64,000 nucleotides of DNA. Source: Paenibacillus sp. FJAT-29882 (lineage in GTDB: Bacteria > Bacillota > Bacilli > Bacillales > DSM-1321). This document shows positions 1-10,135 of this stretch, one piece after another; position 1 is the stretch's first letter, and each line of letters begins with the position of its first letter. The notes beneath the pieces were generated by a model. It made no database searches, was not told where the DNA came from, and worked only from the letters and a program-made list of their open reading frames with translations. The translations under genes and the position numbers were made by a program. Location of the stretch: contig NZ_LMVB01000008.1 in the NCBI RefSeq assembly GCF_001510645.1, forward strand, positions 1 to 64,000, written 5' to 3'.

Positions 1-80
1 GCTCCCTATCATTCGCTCGACTTGCATGTATTAGGCACGCCGCCAGCGTTCGTCCTGAGCCAGGATCAAACTCTCCAAAA
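1..80 (-). rRNA. 16S ribosomal RNA, 5' end (partial)
   Basis: The minus strand reads GAGAGTTTGATCCTGGCTCA, the universal start of bacterial 16S rRNA, and continues with the conserved CGCTGGCGGCGTGCCTAATA stretch. The gene runs off the left edge, so only about the first 80 bases are present. The mature 5' end is placed near base 80 by similarity to Bacillus 16S and could be off by a few bases. Confidence 0.98.
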
Positions 81-157
81 AGTGTTTGACTTGCTCATTG
101 TTTTTATAGTGTGTACTCACTTCAATTAAAACGTTGGCGCTTTGTTTTGTTCAGTTT

Positions 158-167
158 TCAAAGAGCA
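158..167 (-). promoter_or_regulatory. rrn leader boxA-like antitermination element
   Basis: On the minus strand TGCTCTTTGA followed by AAACTGAACAAA lies in the leader between the rrn promoters and the 16S gene. This matches the boxA-like sequence of Bacillus rrn leaders, which recruits Nus factors so that rRNA transcription resists termination. Recognised by sequence and position only. Confidence 0.7.
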
Positions 168-204
168 ATTTATCGTTGTCACTTATCTCGCAAGCAACTT
201 TTAT

Positions 205-233
205 ATCATAACACCCACCAATTGAACTGTCAA
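205..233 (-). promoter_or_regulatory. rrn promoter P2
   Basis: On the minus strand TTGACA (228-233) and TATGAT (205-210) are separated by exactly 17 bases, a near-consensus sigma-A promoter. It lies about 125 bases upstream of the 16S 5' end, as expected for the proximal promoter of a Bacillus rrn operon. Confidence 0.9.
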
Positions 234-298
234 TAACTTTTTAAAAAAGTTTTTTTGTTATTTCCAAAATCACAATGGTGTTCTGTGGCGTATTTCCT

Positions 299-327
299 AT
301 AGTACCACTCTCTAAATACACTGTCAA
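299..327 (-). promoter_or_regulatory. rrn promoter P1
   Basis: On the minus strand TTGACA (322-327) and TACTAT (299-304) are separated by 17 bases, about 94 bases upstream of P2. Together they form the tandem promoter pair typical of Bacillaceae rRNA operons. Confidence 0.85.
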
Positions 328-440
328 TAAAAATAATAACTTTTTCTCTACACTAATTACTTATAGCTTAAAAGGATACCGCGAGCCTTTCTAAGCATAC
401 AATTTCATTCTGTTATTTTAATTTCGATATTATCTGTAAA

Positions 441-476
441 ATAATAAGAGGCTGGATCTTTAAAGATTCAGCCTCT
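441..476 (-). terminator. Intrinsic terminator of the small lipoprotein gene
   Basis: A 14-bp inverted repeat (447-460 with 463-476) is followed on the minus strand by a T/A-rich TTATTATTTT tract, just after the stop codon of the small lipoprotein gene. Confidence 0.85.
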
Positions 477-482
477 CTACTA

Positions 483-638
483 TTACTCTGCTTTTTCTTC
501 AGTATTCGAATCTTCAGTTCCTGTGTCTTCGGTTTTAGTATCGTCCTTATTAGTATCCTCACTCGAGCAACCAGTGGCAACTCCTACTAACATGAAAGCT
601 GCCATAAATGTTAAAAGCCATTTTTGAAAATTTTTCAT
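483..638 (-). CDS. Small putative lipoprotein, 51 aa
   Basis: This short reading frame encodes 51 residues: a basic start (MKNFQKW), a hydrophobic stretch to about residue 23, and a lipobox-like VATGC, so Cys24 would be lipidated after signal peptidase II cleavage. The remaining 27 residues are almost entirely Asp, Glu, Thr, Asn and Lys, a low-complexity acidic tail. A GGAGG ribosome-binding site lies nine bases before the ATG and a strong terminator follows, so it is a monocistronic unit. No function can be assigned. It could be a surface-exposed polyanionic spacer or a degraded remnant of a longer lipoprotein, but the clean signal, start and terminator argue that it is a real gene. Confidence 0.8.
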   Translation of the reverse strand: MKNFQKWLLTFMAAFMLVGVATGCSSEDTNKDDTKTEDTGTEDSNTEEKAE

Positions 639-882
639 ACTTCTTATTGCCTCCTCGTAGTTCCATTTTAGATTACAAAACTATAATACAGGCTTCTAAA
701 TAAAAATGGTCAATATAGTTAGAATTTTCACATTAATTAACCGTTTCTTAATATCTCGTTAATGAACTTAACATTTATCTTCTTCCTACTTATCGACTCC
801 ACAATACAAAACAAAGGATCATACCCCACAATGTATAATCTGTAAGGCAAGACCCTCTTGGAACTCTTTCTTCTACTTTTAT

Positions 883-2961
<2,079 letters not shown>

Positions 2962-3060
2962 TTAAGATTTGAAAACCGATAAAGTAAAACTTAGTCTCTG
3001 TTTCTCCTGATAACCAGACCCGGTAATGCTGTATAAAACGTTTACAACGAAAAAGACAAA

Positions 3061-3172
3061 TAAAAAAGGCATAAGTAAAAAAAGCATTGAAAGAGCGTAC
3101 GGGTATACTATACCCACATTCGCTTCGTCCAATCACTTTCTTCACTTATGCCTGATCGAATCAGTAACACGT
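3061..3172 (-). promoter_or_regulatory. ptsG leader: GlcT ribonucleic antiterminator (RAT) overlapping a terminator
   Basis: On the minus strand GTGTTACTGATTCGATCAGG (about 3151-3170) resembles the RAT hairpin bound by GlcT/LicT-type antiterminators. It runs into one arm of a second inverted repeat: GGCATAAGT (3068-3076 on the plus strand) pairs with ACTTATGCC (3144-3152), and the minus-strand copy is followed by a T-run. The two structures overlap at about 3150, so they should be mutually exclusive: unphosphorylated GlcT stabilises the RAT and lets transcription reach ptsG. The mechanism is known for B. subtilis; its use here is inferred from sequence and gene order. Confidence 0.85.
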
Positions 3173-3186
3173 AAAGGTTATGATTT

Positions 3187-4029
3187 TTATGTAATTTTCT
3201 TTTGTAATCGCTGAAGATGCATCGTCAAATAGATGGCTTCTGCATCATATACTTGTTCTTTCAAGTGCTGTTGCATAATTTTTATCAGTTTCCAAGCCAA
3301 ATTATAGCATAACGGATACTCGTCTTTCAAGAGGGTAGTGAGTATTTCAGGTTCCTCTACTTTCTCACCTCTTAATACTCGATCGATGGTATATCGCAAG
3401 TGACGGACAAGCCTTACATAGTCAATACTTTCTTTATCAATATCTATTTGCAGTTGTTCTTCTATAAGATTGATCAAATGCGTGACTAGCTGAGAATGTT
3501 GATTCACTTTCGCTAACTCTTTATTCGTTAGCGCACTGTGAATATGAAGCGTAATAAAGCCAGCTTCTCCTTCCGGAAGACTAATTCCCGTCTTTATTTC
3601 TAAAATCTCGATTACTTCTTTTGCGATTTCATATTCAAATGGATAAAGCGTACTCGTTTCAACTAAAAATGGATTGTTTATCGAAAGGCCATTTTCAATC
3701 CTGTTTAAGGCAAAAAGCAAATGATCGGTCATTCCGACATGTATATATTCATTGACACTTCCAGACACTCTTTTACTAATATGATTGATCGCTTCAATGA
3801 TTGCCCCTTGGTGTTTTTCATCGATTTCTGGAAGTAACTTTTTATAGTCTTCCTGTTCTTTTTTTCCGGTCAAAACAAACATCTTATCAGCATTGACTAA
3901 AGATATTTCGTCGTCTCTTTTTCGATTGAATCCAATCCCTTTGCCAATTATTACGGTTTCACCATAAGAAGGATGGTTTGCTATGACGACATTATTATTC
4001 AAAACTTTATTAATTATAGCTACTCCCAT
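3187..4029 (-). CDS. glcT: PtsGHI operon antiterminator GlcT
   Basis: RNA-binding transcriptional antiterminator of the BglG/SacY family that controls ptsG. The 280 residues comprise an N-terminal co-antiterminator RNA-binding domain (about 1-55, beginning MGVAIINKVLNNNVV) and two PTS-regulation domains with histidines for HPr/EII phosphorylation. The length is close to that of B. subtilis GlcT. It is transcribed toward ptsG with the RAT/terminator in the 243-base gap. The AGAGGGAAG ribosome-binding site sits directly before the ATG. In the known system, EIIGlc phosphorylates and inactivates GlcT when glucose is absent. Confidence 0.92.
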   Translation of the reverse strand: MGVAIINKVLNNNVVIANHPSYGETVIIGKGIGFNRKRDDEISLVNADKMFVLTGKKEQEDYKKLLPEIDEKHQGAIIEAINHISKRVSGSVNEYIHVGMTDHLLFALNRIENGLSINNPFLVETSTLYPFEYEIAKEVIEILEIKTGISLPEGEAGFITLHIHSALTNKELAKVNQHSQLVTHLINLIEEQLQIDIDKESIDYVRLVRHLRYTIDRVLRGEKVEEPEILTTLLKDEYPLCYNLAWKLIKIMQQHLKEQVYDAEAIYLTMHLQRLQKKIT

Positions 4030-4047
4030 CTGCTTCCCTCTTTCACC

Positions 4048-4076
4048 CTATAATCTATGTCATCTATGTTAGTCAA
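4048..4076 (-). promoter_or_regulatory. Candidate sigma-A promoter of glcT
   Basis: On the minus strand TTGACT (4071-4076) and TTATAG (4048-4053) have a 17-base spacer, 20-45 bases upstream of the glcT start codon. Assigned from sequence alone. The rest of the 4077-4265 gap shows nothing I can name. Confidence 0.5.
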
Positions 4077-4265
4077 TTCATTCAATTAAATCAACACGAA
4101 CAATCCCTCAACCGAATCATTACACCTACCATTTAATGAGGTTTCCTAAAAGAGCGTTAAGACGACACCATAAAATTATGGAGCTTTTAGTCTGAGTCAT
4201 TGTATCAGAGGAGTTCGCGGATAGTTACCCCTACCAAGAATGCCATACATGCCAACAATACGGGA

Positions 4266-4295
4266 TAAAAAAAAAGAGAACCCGTTAAGGTCCTC
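4266..4295 (-). terminator. Intrinsic terminator of pbuG
   Basis: On the minus strand a hairpin AGAGGACC-TTAAC-GGGTTCTCT is followed by nine consecutive T residues, 10-40 bases after the pbuG stop codon. Confidence 0.85.
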
Positions 4296-4305
4296 TGATC
4301 ATTTA

Positions 4306-5637
4306 TTAAACTAAGAAAATAAAATAAGCGATAAAGATAACGAACAATCCGTACATGATTGGGTGAACTTGCTTGGCTTTTCCTGTCATAATCATCGTAA
4401 TCGGATAGAAGACGAAACCACAAGCAATGCCTGTTGCGATGCTGTAAGTTAACGGCATCATGATGACTGTGAAGAAAGCTGGTACTGCAATTTCAAATCG
4501 TGACCAATCAATATGTTTCAAACCAGTTGCCATTAGAACACCGACTACGATTAAGGCTGGAGCCGTTACCGCGGATGTTACCACCGATAGAAGTGGGAAA
4601 AAGAAAATAGCAAGAATAAATAATAATCCTGTAACGACCGCCGCAAAACCGCTTCGTGCCCCGGCAGCTACACCTGAAGTCGACTCAACATAAGATGTTG
4701 TTGTAGATGTTCCTAAAATTGCTCCAGATACGATAGCTAATGAATCCGCAAGCAACCCTTTTCCTACGCGTGGCAGGACGTTATCTTTCATTAATCCTGC
4801 TTGCTGAGCAACAGCCACTAATGTTCCTGCTGTATCAAAGAATGCAACGAATAAGAAGGTTAAAATAACAATCAACATCTGACCTGAGAATAGGTCAGGC
4901 AAATTCCCGAATGCTTCAAACGCAGCTCCAAATGTAGGAGCAATGCTCGGTGCAGCTCCAACAATTTTCTCCGGAAACGGTACAAGTCCGAAGATCATAC
5001 CAGCAATCGCCGTAATAATCATACCTAGAAAAACGGCGCTCTTAATACCTCTCGCCATTAAAATAACTGTAATAACAATACCAAAAACCGCAAGAAGTGT
5101 GTTACCTGAAGTCAAGTCACCTAACCCAACAAGGGTGGCATCGTTCTTAACAATAATGCGTGAGTTTTGAAAACCAACAAATGTGATAAATAAACCAATA
5201 CCTGCTCCAACCGCAAATTTAAGCTCCGCAGGAATTGCATTTATTATTTTCTCACGAATCCCCGATAAAGAAAGGATAACGAAAATAATTCCAGAAATCA
5301 GTACACCTGTTAACGCTGTTTGCCACGGAATACCGAATCCGAGTACAACTGTGAAAGCAAAGAAGGCATTTAGCCCCATGCCTGGAGCAAGTGAAATCGG
5401 ATATCTAGCAATAACCCCCATAAGGATCGAACCGATACCTGCCGCTAATGCTGTCGCAACGAATACTGCACCATAATTCATTCGTAGTTCATCAGGATAT
5501 CCTTCAATGCCCTGAAGTGTTAAAATACTTGGATTTACCACTAGAATATAAGCCATAGCTAAGAAGGTTGTCAGACCCCCAATTATTTCTCGACGATAAT
5601 TCGTGCCAAGTTCTTGAAATTGAAAATACTTTTTCAT
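4306..5637 (-). CDS. pbuG: Hypoxanthine/guanine permease PbuG (NCS2/AzgA type)
   Basis: Integral membrane purine importer. The 443 residues form a polytopic protein with a dozen or so hydrophobic segments, similar throughout to B. subtilis PbuG, including the amino-terminal GGLTTFLAMAYILVVNP motif and the FFDTAGTLVAVA motif characteristic of AzgA-like nucleobase transporters. It lies downstream of guaA and is preceded by a guanine-class purine riboswitch, so uptake should be switched off when guanine or hypoxanthine is plentiful. A GGGAGA ribosome-binding site precedes the ATG. Exact substrate preference among guanine, hypoxanthine and adenine cannot be read from sequence, but the riboswitch class supports guanine/hypoxanthine. 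Confidence 0.93.
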   Translation of the reverse strand: MKKYFQFQELGTNYRREIIGGLTTFLAMAYILVVNPSILTLQGIEGYPDELRMNYGAVFVATALAAGIGSILMGVIARYPISLAPGMGLNAFFAFTVVLGFGIPWQTALTGVLISGIIFVILSLSGIREKIINAIPAELKFAVGAGIGLFITFVGFQNSRIIVKNDATLVGLGDLTSGNTLLAVFGIVITVILMARGIKSAVFLGMIITAIAGMIFGLVPFPEKIVGAAPSIAPTFGAAFEAFGNLPDLFSGQMLIVILTFLFVAFFDTAGTLVAVAQQAGLMKDNVLPRVGKGLLADSLAIVSGAILGTSTTTSYVESTSGVAAGARSGFAAVVTGLLFILAIFFFPLLSVVTSAVTAPALIVVGVLMATGLKHIDWSRFEIAVPAFFTVIMMPLTYSIATGIACGFVFYPITMIMTGKAKQVHPIMYGLFVIFIAYFIFLV

Positions 5638-5761
5638 CGTTCAGTCTCCCTTAAATAAATTCAACACTAACCAAAAGCCTCACTTCTAACCGAAACGATG
5701 CTTACCTGCAAATTATGTAAAGGGTTTTAAAGAGTTAGGTACACTCCATCGGTTATGCGTA

Positions 5762-5840
5762 TCCTTCACTTCGTAGTCAAGCTATTTTCGGTAGCTCGGT
5801 AGAAACTTTTGGGCCATATCCCCAATATTATACGGCGAAT
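5762..5840 (-). promoter_or_regulatory. Purine (guanine-class) riboswitch upstream of pbuG
   Basis: The minus strand contains the conserved core of the purine aptamer: TATAAT in J1/2, GATATGG, GTTTCTACC, and the P3 loop before TTGACTAC. The base matching position 74 of the B. subtilis xpt aptamer is C (GACTAC), which specifies guanine or hypoxanthine rather than adenine. The P1 arms CGTA/TACG pair, and outer pairing is possible with a small bulge. I could not resolve a clear terminator between the aptamer and pbuG; a long-range TAACCGA/TCGGTTA pairing is the only candidate. Confidence 0.92.
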
Positions 5841-5854
5841 AAATAGTATCTATT

Positions 5855-5946
5855 AGAGGATGTTCAAAAAGTTCGGTACAAAAGCTTGCGAATTGCATCA
5901 AAGCTCTATCTTTCATCGAACTGCTCGGCTCCTTTTTGAACACACA
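5855..5946. repeat. Small interspersed repeat with 11-bp terminal inverted repeats
   Basis: The segment begins near GAGGATGTTCAAAAAG and ends CTTTTTGAACA, an 11-bp perfect terminal inverted repeat around about 70 bases of noncoding sequence. It sits between the guaA terminator and the pbuG riboswitch. Its left end resembles that of the larger inverted-repeat element at 21392 (GAGGATGTCCCAAAAG). Short elements of this type are common in Bacillaceae intergenic regions; mobility is inferred. Confidence 0.55.
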
Positions 5947-6001
5947 CTATTAATAATTTACTTTTCAATTGTACTAAAAGTGATAATAGCTGTCAACAAA
6001 A

Positions 6002-6042
6002 AAACGAACGTTGTTTCTCTCAAGAAGAAACAACGTTCGTTT
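6002..6042 (-). terminator. Intrinsic terminator of guaA
   Basis: A perfect 17-bp inverted repeat (6002-6018 with 6026-6042) is followed on the minus strand by a run of seven T residues, about 50 bases after the guaA stop codon. Confidence 0.93.
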
Positions 6043-6092
6043 ATAAGCTATATAATCTTTATTTCAAATCGGAAAAATTCAGTATCTTTCGT

Positions 6093-7646
6093 CTACTCCC
6101 ATTCAATCGTTGCAGGTGGTTTACTTGTAATATCATAAACGACACGGTTTACATGGTTTACTTCATTAACAATTCTCGTTGAAATAAGTTCAAGAACATC
6201 CCAAGGGATACGAGCCCAATCTGAAGTCATACCATCGATTGAAGTGACAGCGCGAATACCAATTGTATGGTCATACGTACGCGTATCTCCCATAACACCA
6301 ACACTACGAATATCCGGAAGAACGGTAAAGTACTGCCAAATTTCACGATCCAGACCAGCTTTACTTATTTCTTCACGCAAAATATAGTCAGATTCACGTA
6401 CAATTTCTAGCTTGTCCTCTGTGATCTCTCCTAATACACGAATTCCTAATCCAGGACCTGGGAATGGTTGACGCCAAACGATTTCATCAGGCATACCCAG
6501 TTCTGTTCCAAGTGCACGTACTTCATCTTTGAACAGTGTGTTTAGCGGTTCAATCAGCTTGAACTGCATATCTTCAGGCAGACCACCAACATTGTGATGC
6601 GATTTAATCGTTTGTGCTGTTGCTGTACCACTTTCGATAATATCTGTATAAAGAGTACCTTGAGCAAGGAATTCAATTCCTTCTAATTTCGTTGCTTCAT
6701 CATCAAATACATAGATAAACTCATTCCCAATAATTTTACGTTTTTTCTCAGGATCAGAAACGCCTTCAAGCTTAGAAAGGAAACGTTCTTTGGCATCCAC
6801 TTTAATAACATTCATTTGGAAGCCGTCGCCCAGCATTTTCATAACGCCTTCCGCTTCGCCTTTACGCAATAGACCATGATCAACGAAAATACATGTTAAT
6901 TGGTCTCCGATTGCTTTATGAATAAGCACCGCAACAACAGATGAATCCACTCCACCGCTTAGGGCACACAAAACTTTTTTGTCGCCTACTGTTTGACGAA
7001 TTTTTTCCAACTCAATTTCAATGAAATTTCCCATAGACCAGTCACCTTTACAGCCACAAACATCAAACACGAAGTTTTTCAAGATGTCGTTTCCGTAAAC
7101 AGAGTGACGAACTTCTGGATGGAATTGTACTGCGTAGAGCTTTCTTGATTCATCGCTCATCGCCGCAATTGGACAAGATGCATTCGTTCCATCAATTGTG
7201 AATCCTTCTGGAGTTTCCACAACAAGATCTCCATGACTCATCCAGACAATTTGTTCTTTAGGTAGATCCTTGAATAGTTTTGAATCGTTTTGAATAGCGA
7301 GCGTCGCTTTACCATATTCACGGTTCTTTGCTTGTTCAACTTTTCCACCGAAATGCTTCGTCATCAACTGCATACCATAACAAATCCCGAAAATCGGTAA
7401 TCCTAGTTCAAAAATGCGCTCATCACACCCAAAAGCAGATGCGTCGTATACACTATTCGGCCCACCAGAGAAAATAATTCCAGTTGGATTTAATTTCTGA
7501 ATTTCTTCTACCGTAATAGTATGGGGATGTAATTCACTGTACACGCCAAATTCACGAATACGTCTAGTGATTAATTGATTATATTGACTGCCGAAGTCTA
7601 ATACGACAATCATTTCCTGGTTCTGTAAGTCTGTTTTCCCCGTCAC
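6093..7646 (-). CDS. guaA: GMP synthase (glutamine-hydrolysing)
   Basis: Converts XMP to GMP using ATP and glutamine, the last step of guanine nucleotide synthesis. The protein has an N-terminal class I glutamine amidotransferase domain (catalytic Cys in GICYGMQL and His-Glu in FHPEV), a PP-loop ATP pyrophosphatase domain (ALSGGVDSS) and the C-terminal dimerisation domain ending [10 protein letters not shown]. The open frame extends upstream to 7745, but a GTG at 7646 is preceded eight bases earlier by GAGG and gives 517 residues, close to the usual 513, so I start there. A guanine riboswitch with its own terminator lies in the leader, so the gene should be repressed by guanine. Confidence 0.96.
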   Translation of the reverse strand: MTGKTDLQNQEMIVVLDFGSQYNQLITRRIREFGVYSELHPHTITVEEIQKLNPTGIIFSGGPNSVYDASAFGCDERIFELGLPIFGICYGMQLMTKHFGGKVEQAKNREYGKATLAIQNDSKLFKDLPKEQIVWMSHGDLVVETPEGFTIDGTNASCPIAAMSDESRKLYAVQFHPEVRHSVYGNDILKNFVFDVCGCKGDWSMGNFIEIELEKIRQTVGDKKVLCALSGGVDSSVVAVLIHKAIGDQLTCIFVDHGLLRKGEAEGVMKMLGDGFQMNVIKVDAKERFLSKLEGVSDPEKKRKIIGNEFIYVFDDEATKLEGIEFLAQGTLYTDIIESGTATAQTIKSHHNVGGLPEDMQFKLIEPLNTLFKDEVRALGTELGMPDEIVWRQPFPGPGLGIRVLGEITEDKLEIVRESDYILREEISKAGLDREIWQYFTVLPDIRSVGVMGDTRTYDHTIGIRAVTSIDGMTSDWARIPWDVLELISTRIVNEVNHVNRVVYDITSKPPATIEWE

Positions 7647-7755
7647 TATTGTCACCTCATTTGATATATTCACTTCTTTACAGAAGCGGTTTGTTCTTAT
7701 TATTTCAAAAATGTAAAAATAAAACACAAAAAAGCTAAACTCCACCTTAAAAAGT

Positions 7756-7799
7756 CTAAAAAGGCAGAATTCTAGCTGTTACACTGAAACATCTGCCTT
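7756..7799 (-). terminator. Terminator forming the guaA riboswitch expression platform
   Basis: AAGGCAGA (7761-7768) pairs with TCTGCCTT (7792-7799); on the minus strand the hairpin ends in CCTTTTT. The upstream arm shares bases with the 3' strand of the riboswitch P1 helix. In purine riboswitches of this kind ligand binding holds P1 and leaves the terminator free to form. Confidence 0.85.
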
Positions 7800-7866
7800 C
7801 ATAGTCAAATCATTTACGGTGATTCGGTAGAGACTTTCGATCCATATTATCGAGGATATATGAAGG
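7796..7866 (-). promoter_or_regulatory. Purine (guanine-class) riboswitch upstream of guaA
   Basis: The minus strand shows a perfect P1 helix (CCTTCAT 7796-7802 with ATGAAGG 7860-7866), the junction elements ATAATATGG and GTCTCTACC, and TTGACTATGAAGG. The specificity base is C (GACTAT), giving guanine/hypoxanthine specificity. It is followed by a terminator and then guaA, so guanine should shut off GMP synthase transcription. Confidence 0.95.
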
Positions 7867-7886
7867 GCTCGTATTTGAATGTTTCA

Positions 7887-7916
7887 ATTGTACCAACATG
7901 TTAAAAACATGGTCAA
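7887..7916 (-). promoter_or_regulatory. Candidate sigma-A promoter of guaA
   Basis: On the minus strand TTGACC (7911-7916) and TACAAT (7887-7892) have an 18-base spacer, about 20 bases before the riboswitch. The -35 box overlaps the last codons of the upstream transglutaminase gene, so guaA can be transcribed independently of that operon. Confidence 0.6.
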
Positions 7917-10135
7917 GAGGTTGTCTCTTTAATTAAATTTTCCCACAATTCTCGATACTGCCTCCAAGCTTGGTTTTCCTGATCCCCGCGGTATAAAATT
8001 CTTTCGTATTCCTTCGTCATTTGCTGCATATTATCATTAGACATACGATAGACACGATCAACATAAACCGCGTATTCTCGCAATGTTTGGCCTTCAGGTC
8101 GCGGTACACCAGCGCGATTCAATTGCTTGAGGAGAACGTTATAAGCACTTGTAAATGTATCCGTACCATTTTTCCCTTTATATCTTGTAATAAATACATA
8201 TGGTAGCCATTTTCTTCTCGATTGATAAAGCAAGAAAGCAAGAAACATCACACCTACAAGACCAATTGCTGTATTTCGCAAAATGATCTTCCAAGAAATA
8301 TCACCTGATCCAAAAGATGCTGATTGATCCGATTTATCCGTATCTGGAAGTGTTTTTTTATCGGGCTGAGTTGGCTCTCTTTTTTCCGGAGTCGTCACAG
8401 CCGTATTATGGTCATTCTCGTTAGCTTGAGTAGTCAAAGAAGCATCATAAAACTGATTTGTATTATTAAAGCCTTTTGTTGGCTCAAATGGAACCCAGCC
8501 AACCTCAGGAAAATAAACCTCTACCCATGAATGAGCATTATTATTCGTGATCATATAAACGGATTCACCGTTTTTTATCGTTGCCACACCATCAGAATAA
8601 CCTTTTGCCCAGCGTGCCGGAATGTCGAGTGAACGTAATAGAACAACCATTGCTGTAGAGAAATTATCACAATACCCCCGCAGTGTTTCAAATAGGAATT
8701 GATCCACATAATCCTGTTGCTCTTCTGGATAAGGAATATCTTGCTTATCATACACAAACTCAGGACCATCAAAATGATTTTCAACAGCTTTTACCTTGTC
8801 ATACCAATTATCTTTATTACTAGTGATCTCTAACGCTAAATTACGAATTCTTTCAGGTAGGTTCCTTGGCAACTGTGTATAAATACCTATAATGTCTTCA
8901 GGAACATCATTTGCAGATGTAACCTTTTTTAAATAATTTCTATCAAATGTTTTAAGATAATAATTCACTTCATAATCCGTAAGCTTGATCCTACCCCAAT
9001 TTTTCGATTGAGCTGTCAATAAATTCGTCGAGTCATTAAAAATATACTGATCTGTTTCTTCAGCTGAAACTCTTTTAAGTAAACTAGGAGTAGGATATGG
9101 AACGTGATTGTAGAACTGCTCCATTTTAACGGACGCCTTTTGTTCTTGAAGCTTTATTCCAGGTAATTCTGTATCTGTAAGATCCACCATATCCTGATCA
9201 TTTTCATACTCTGTCAATTCTCCTGGATAATCAAGCCTTGTCCAGCCCTTGCCAGTGTAATAATACTTGTTCTCCACCTTCCAATAGTGTCGAGTGGGAG
9301 TATCTGCATAAAAAACAACTGCATGGTCGTCAGAAATTGAACCACCTAGTTGGGTATCATTTTCTCCATACCCAGTACGCTTGCTTCCTGCTGATTTCGA
9401 ATCTCCTGTTGTTTTAGTTGAATAGGATATAATAAATGGAACAGGATCTGGCCATTGGGGGTTTAGTTTCGGTGCTGCAAAACCAATTGTCCCACTAAAC
9501 AACAGCATAATTGTTAATGGAATAAGCCATCTTCGTAAACCATCAATAGACACTGTTAATCTTTCCTGTTCAAATAAACGGAAAAAAGCGAGCAATCCCA
9601 GTACAGCAAAACCAATGATAACAACCCGAACAATGGAACCATCCGCATCATACGGGGTAAACGTATCAAGAACCGCTAAAAAAACAATGGTTAGCAGAAA
9701 AAATAAAAAAAGATTTCGACGGACAGCTACCCAGTAATGAATTAAATATGAAATGAGCCAAATCAAAACAAAAAACAATAAGGTTCTGAAGCTGTTTGTT
9801 AATAACATCCAGTCCACTTTCACCATTCTTGAAATATTCATTTTCATATCACTTATAAGTTCCCCAATCCAAGCGAGTTCAAAAAGTGAAAACTGCGAAT
9901 ATAAATATTGAATGGAAACAGTTGTATATACCACAAAAATCATTATTCTTACAACCCAATGCACCTGTAAAAAGTACGAAAGCAAAGAAAGACACATAAA
10001 TACAATAAACACGCCCATATTATCGGTATCTGTCAGTTGATTAACCGGCTGTAGCCATTCCCATAACAACAAAGTGCCGTATCCGTATAAAACCACTTTC
10101 AACAATATATCGAGTAGACTAGTTCTTTGAATCAT
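7913..10135 (-). CDS. yebA: Membrane-anchored transglutaminase-like protein (YebA type)
   Basis: A 740-residue protein with about six hydrophobic segments in the first 215 residues, an extracytoplasmic domain, a transglutaminase-like core and a final membrane segment near 625-645. The core carries the expected Cys in RGYCDNFSTAM and His in NNNAHSWVEVYFPE, followed by Asp/Glu in VGWVPFEPT. This matches the DUF3488/transglutaminase family, B. subtilis YebA. It overlaps the upstream DUF58 gene by four bases and completes the MoxR-DUF58-transglutaminase operon next to guaA, as in B. subtilis. The family's substrate is unknown; a protease or cross-linking role at the cell surface is possible. Confidence 0.88.
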   Translation of the reverse strand: MIQRTSLLDILLKVVLYGYGTLLLWEWLQPVNQLTDTDNMGVFIVFMCLSLLSYFLQVHWVVRIMIFVVYTTVSIQYLYSQFSLFELAWIGELISDMKMNISRMVKVDWMLLTNSFRTLLFFVLIWLISYLIHYWVAVRRNLFLFFLLTIVFLAVLDTFTPYDADGSIVRVVIIGFAVLGLLAFFRLFEQERLTVSIDGLRRWLIPLTIMLLFSGTIGFAAPKLNPQWPDPVPFIISYSTKTTGDSKSAGSKRTGYGENDTQLGGSISDDHAVVFYADTPTRHYWKVENKYYYTGKGWTRLDYPGELTEYENDQDMVDLTDTELPGIKLQEQKASVKMEQFYNHVPYPTPSLLKRVSAEETDQYIFNDSTNLLTAQSKNWGRIKLTDYEVNYYLKTFDRNYLKKVTSANDVPEDIIGIYTQLPRNLPERIRNLALEITSNKDNWYDKVKAVENHFDGPEFVYDKQDIPYPEEQQDYVDQFLFETLRGYCDNFSTAMVVLLRSLDIPARWAKGYSDGVATIKNGESVYMITNNNAHSWVEVYFPEVGWVPFEPTKGFNNTNQFYDASLTTQANENDHNTAVTTPEKREPTQPDKKTLPDTDKSDQSASFGSGDISWKIILRNTAIGLVGVMFLAFLLYQSRRKWLPYVFITRYKGKNGTDTFTSAYNVLLKQLNRAGVPRPEGQTLREYAVYVDRVYRMSNDNMQQMTKEYERILYRGDQENQAWRQYRELWENLIKETTS

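Noticed and set aside
4205..4423. A 72-codon frame over the end of pbuG
   Set aside because: It overlaps the pbuG C terminus and its terminator in another frame and matches nothing.
6093..7745. Longer guaA frame from 7745
   Set aside because: The extra 33 residues overlap the riboswitch leader and have no family counterpart; GTG at 7646 has a proper ribosome-binding site.
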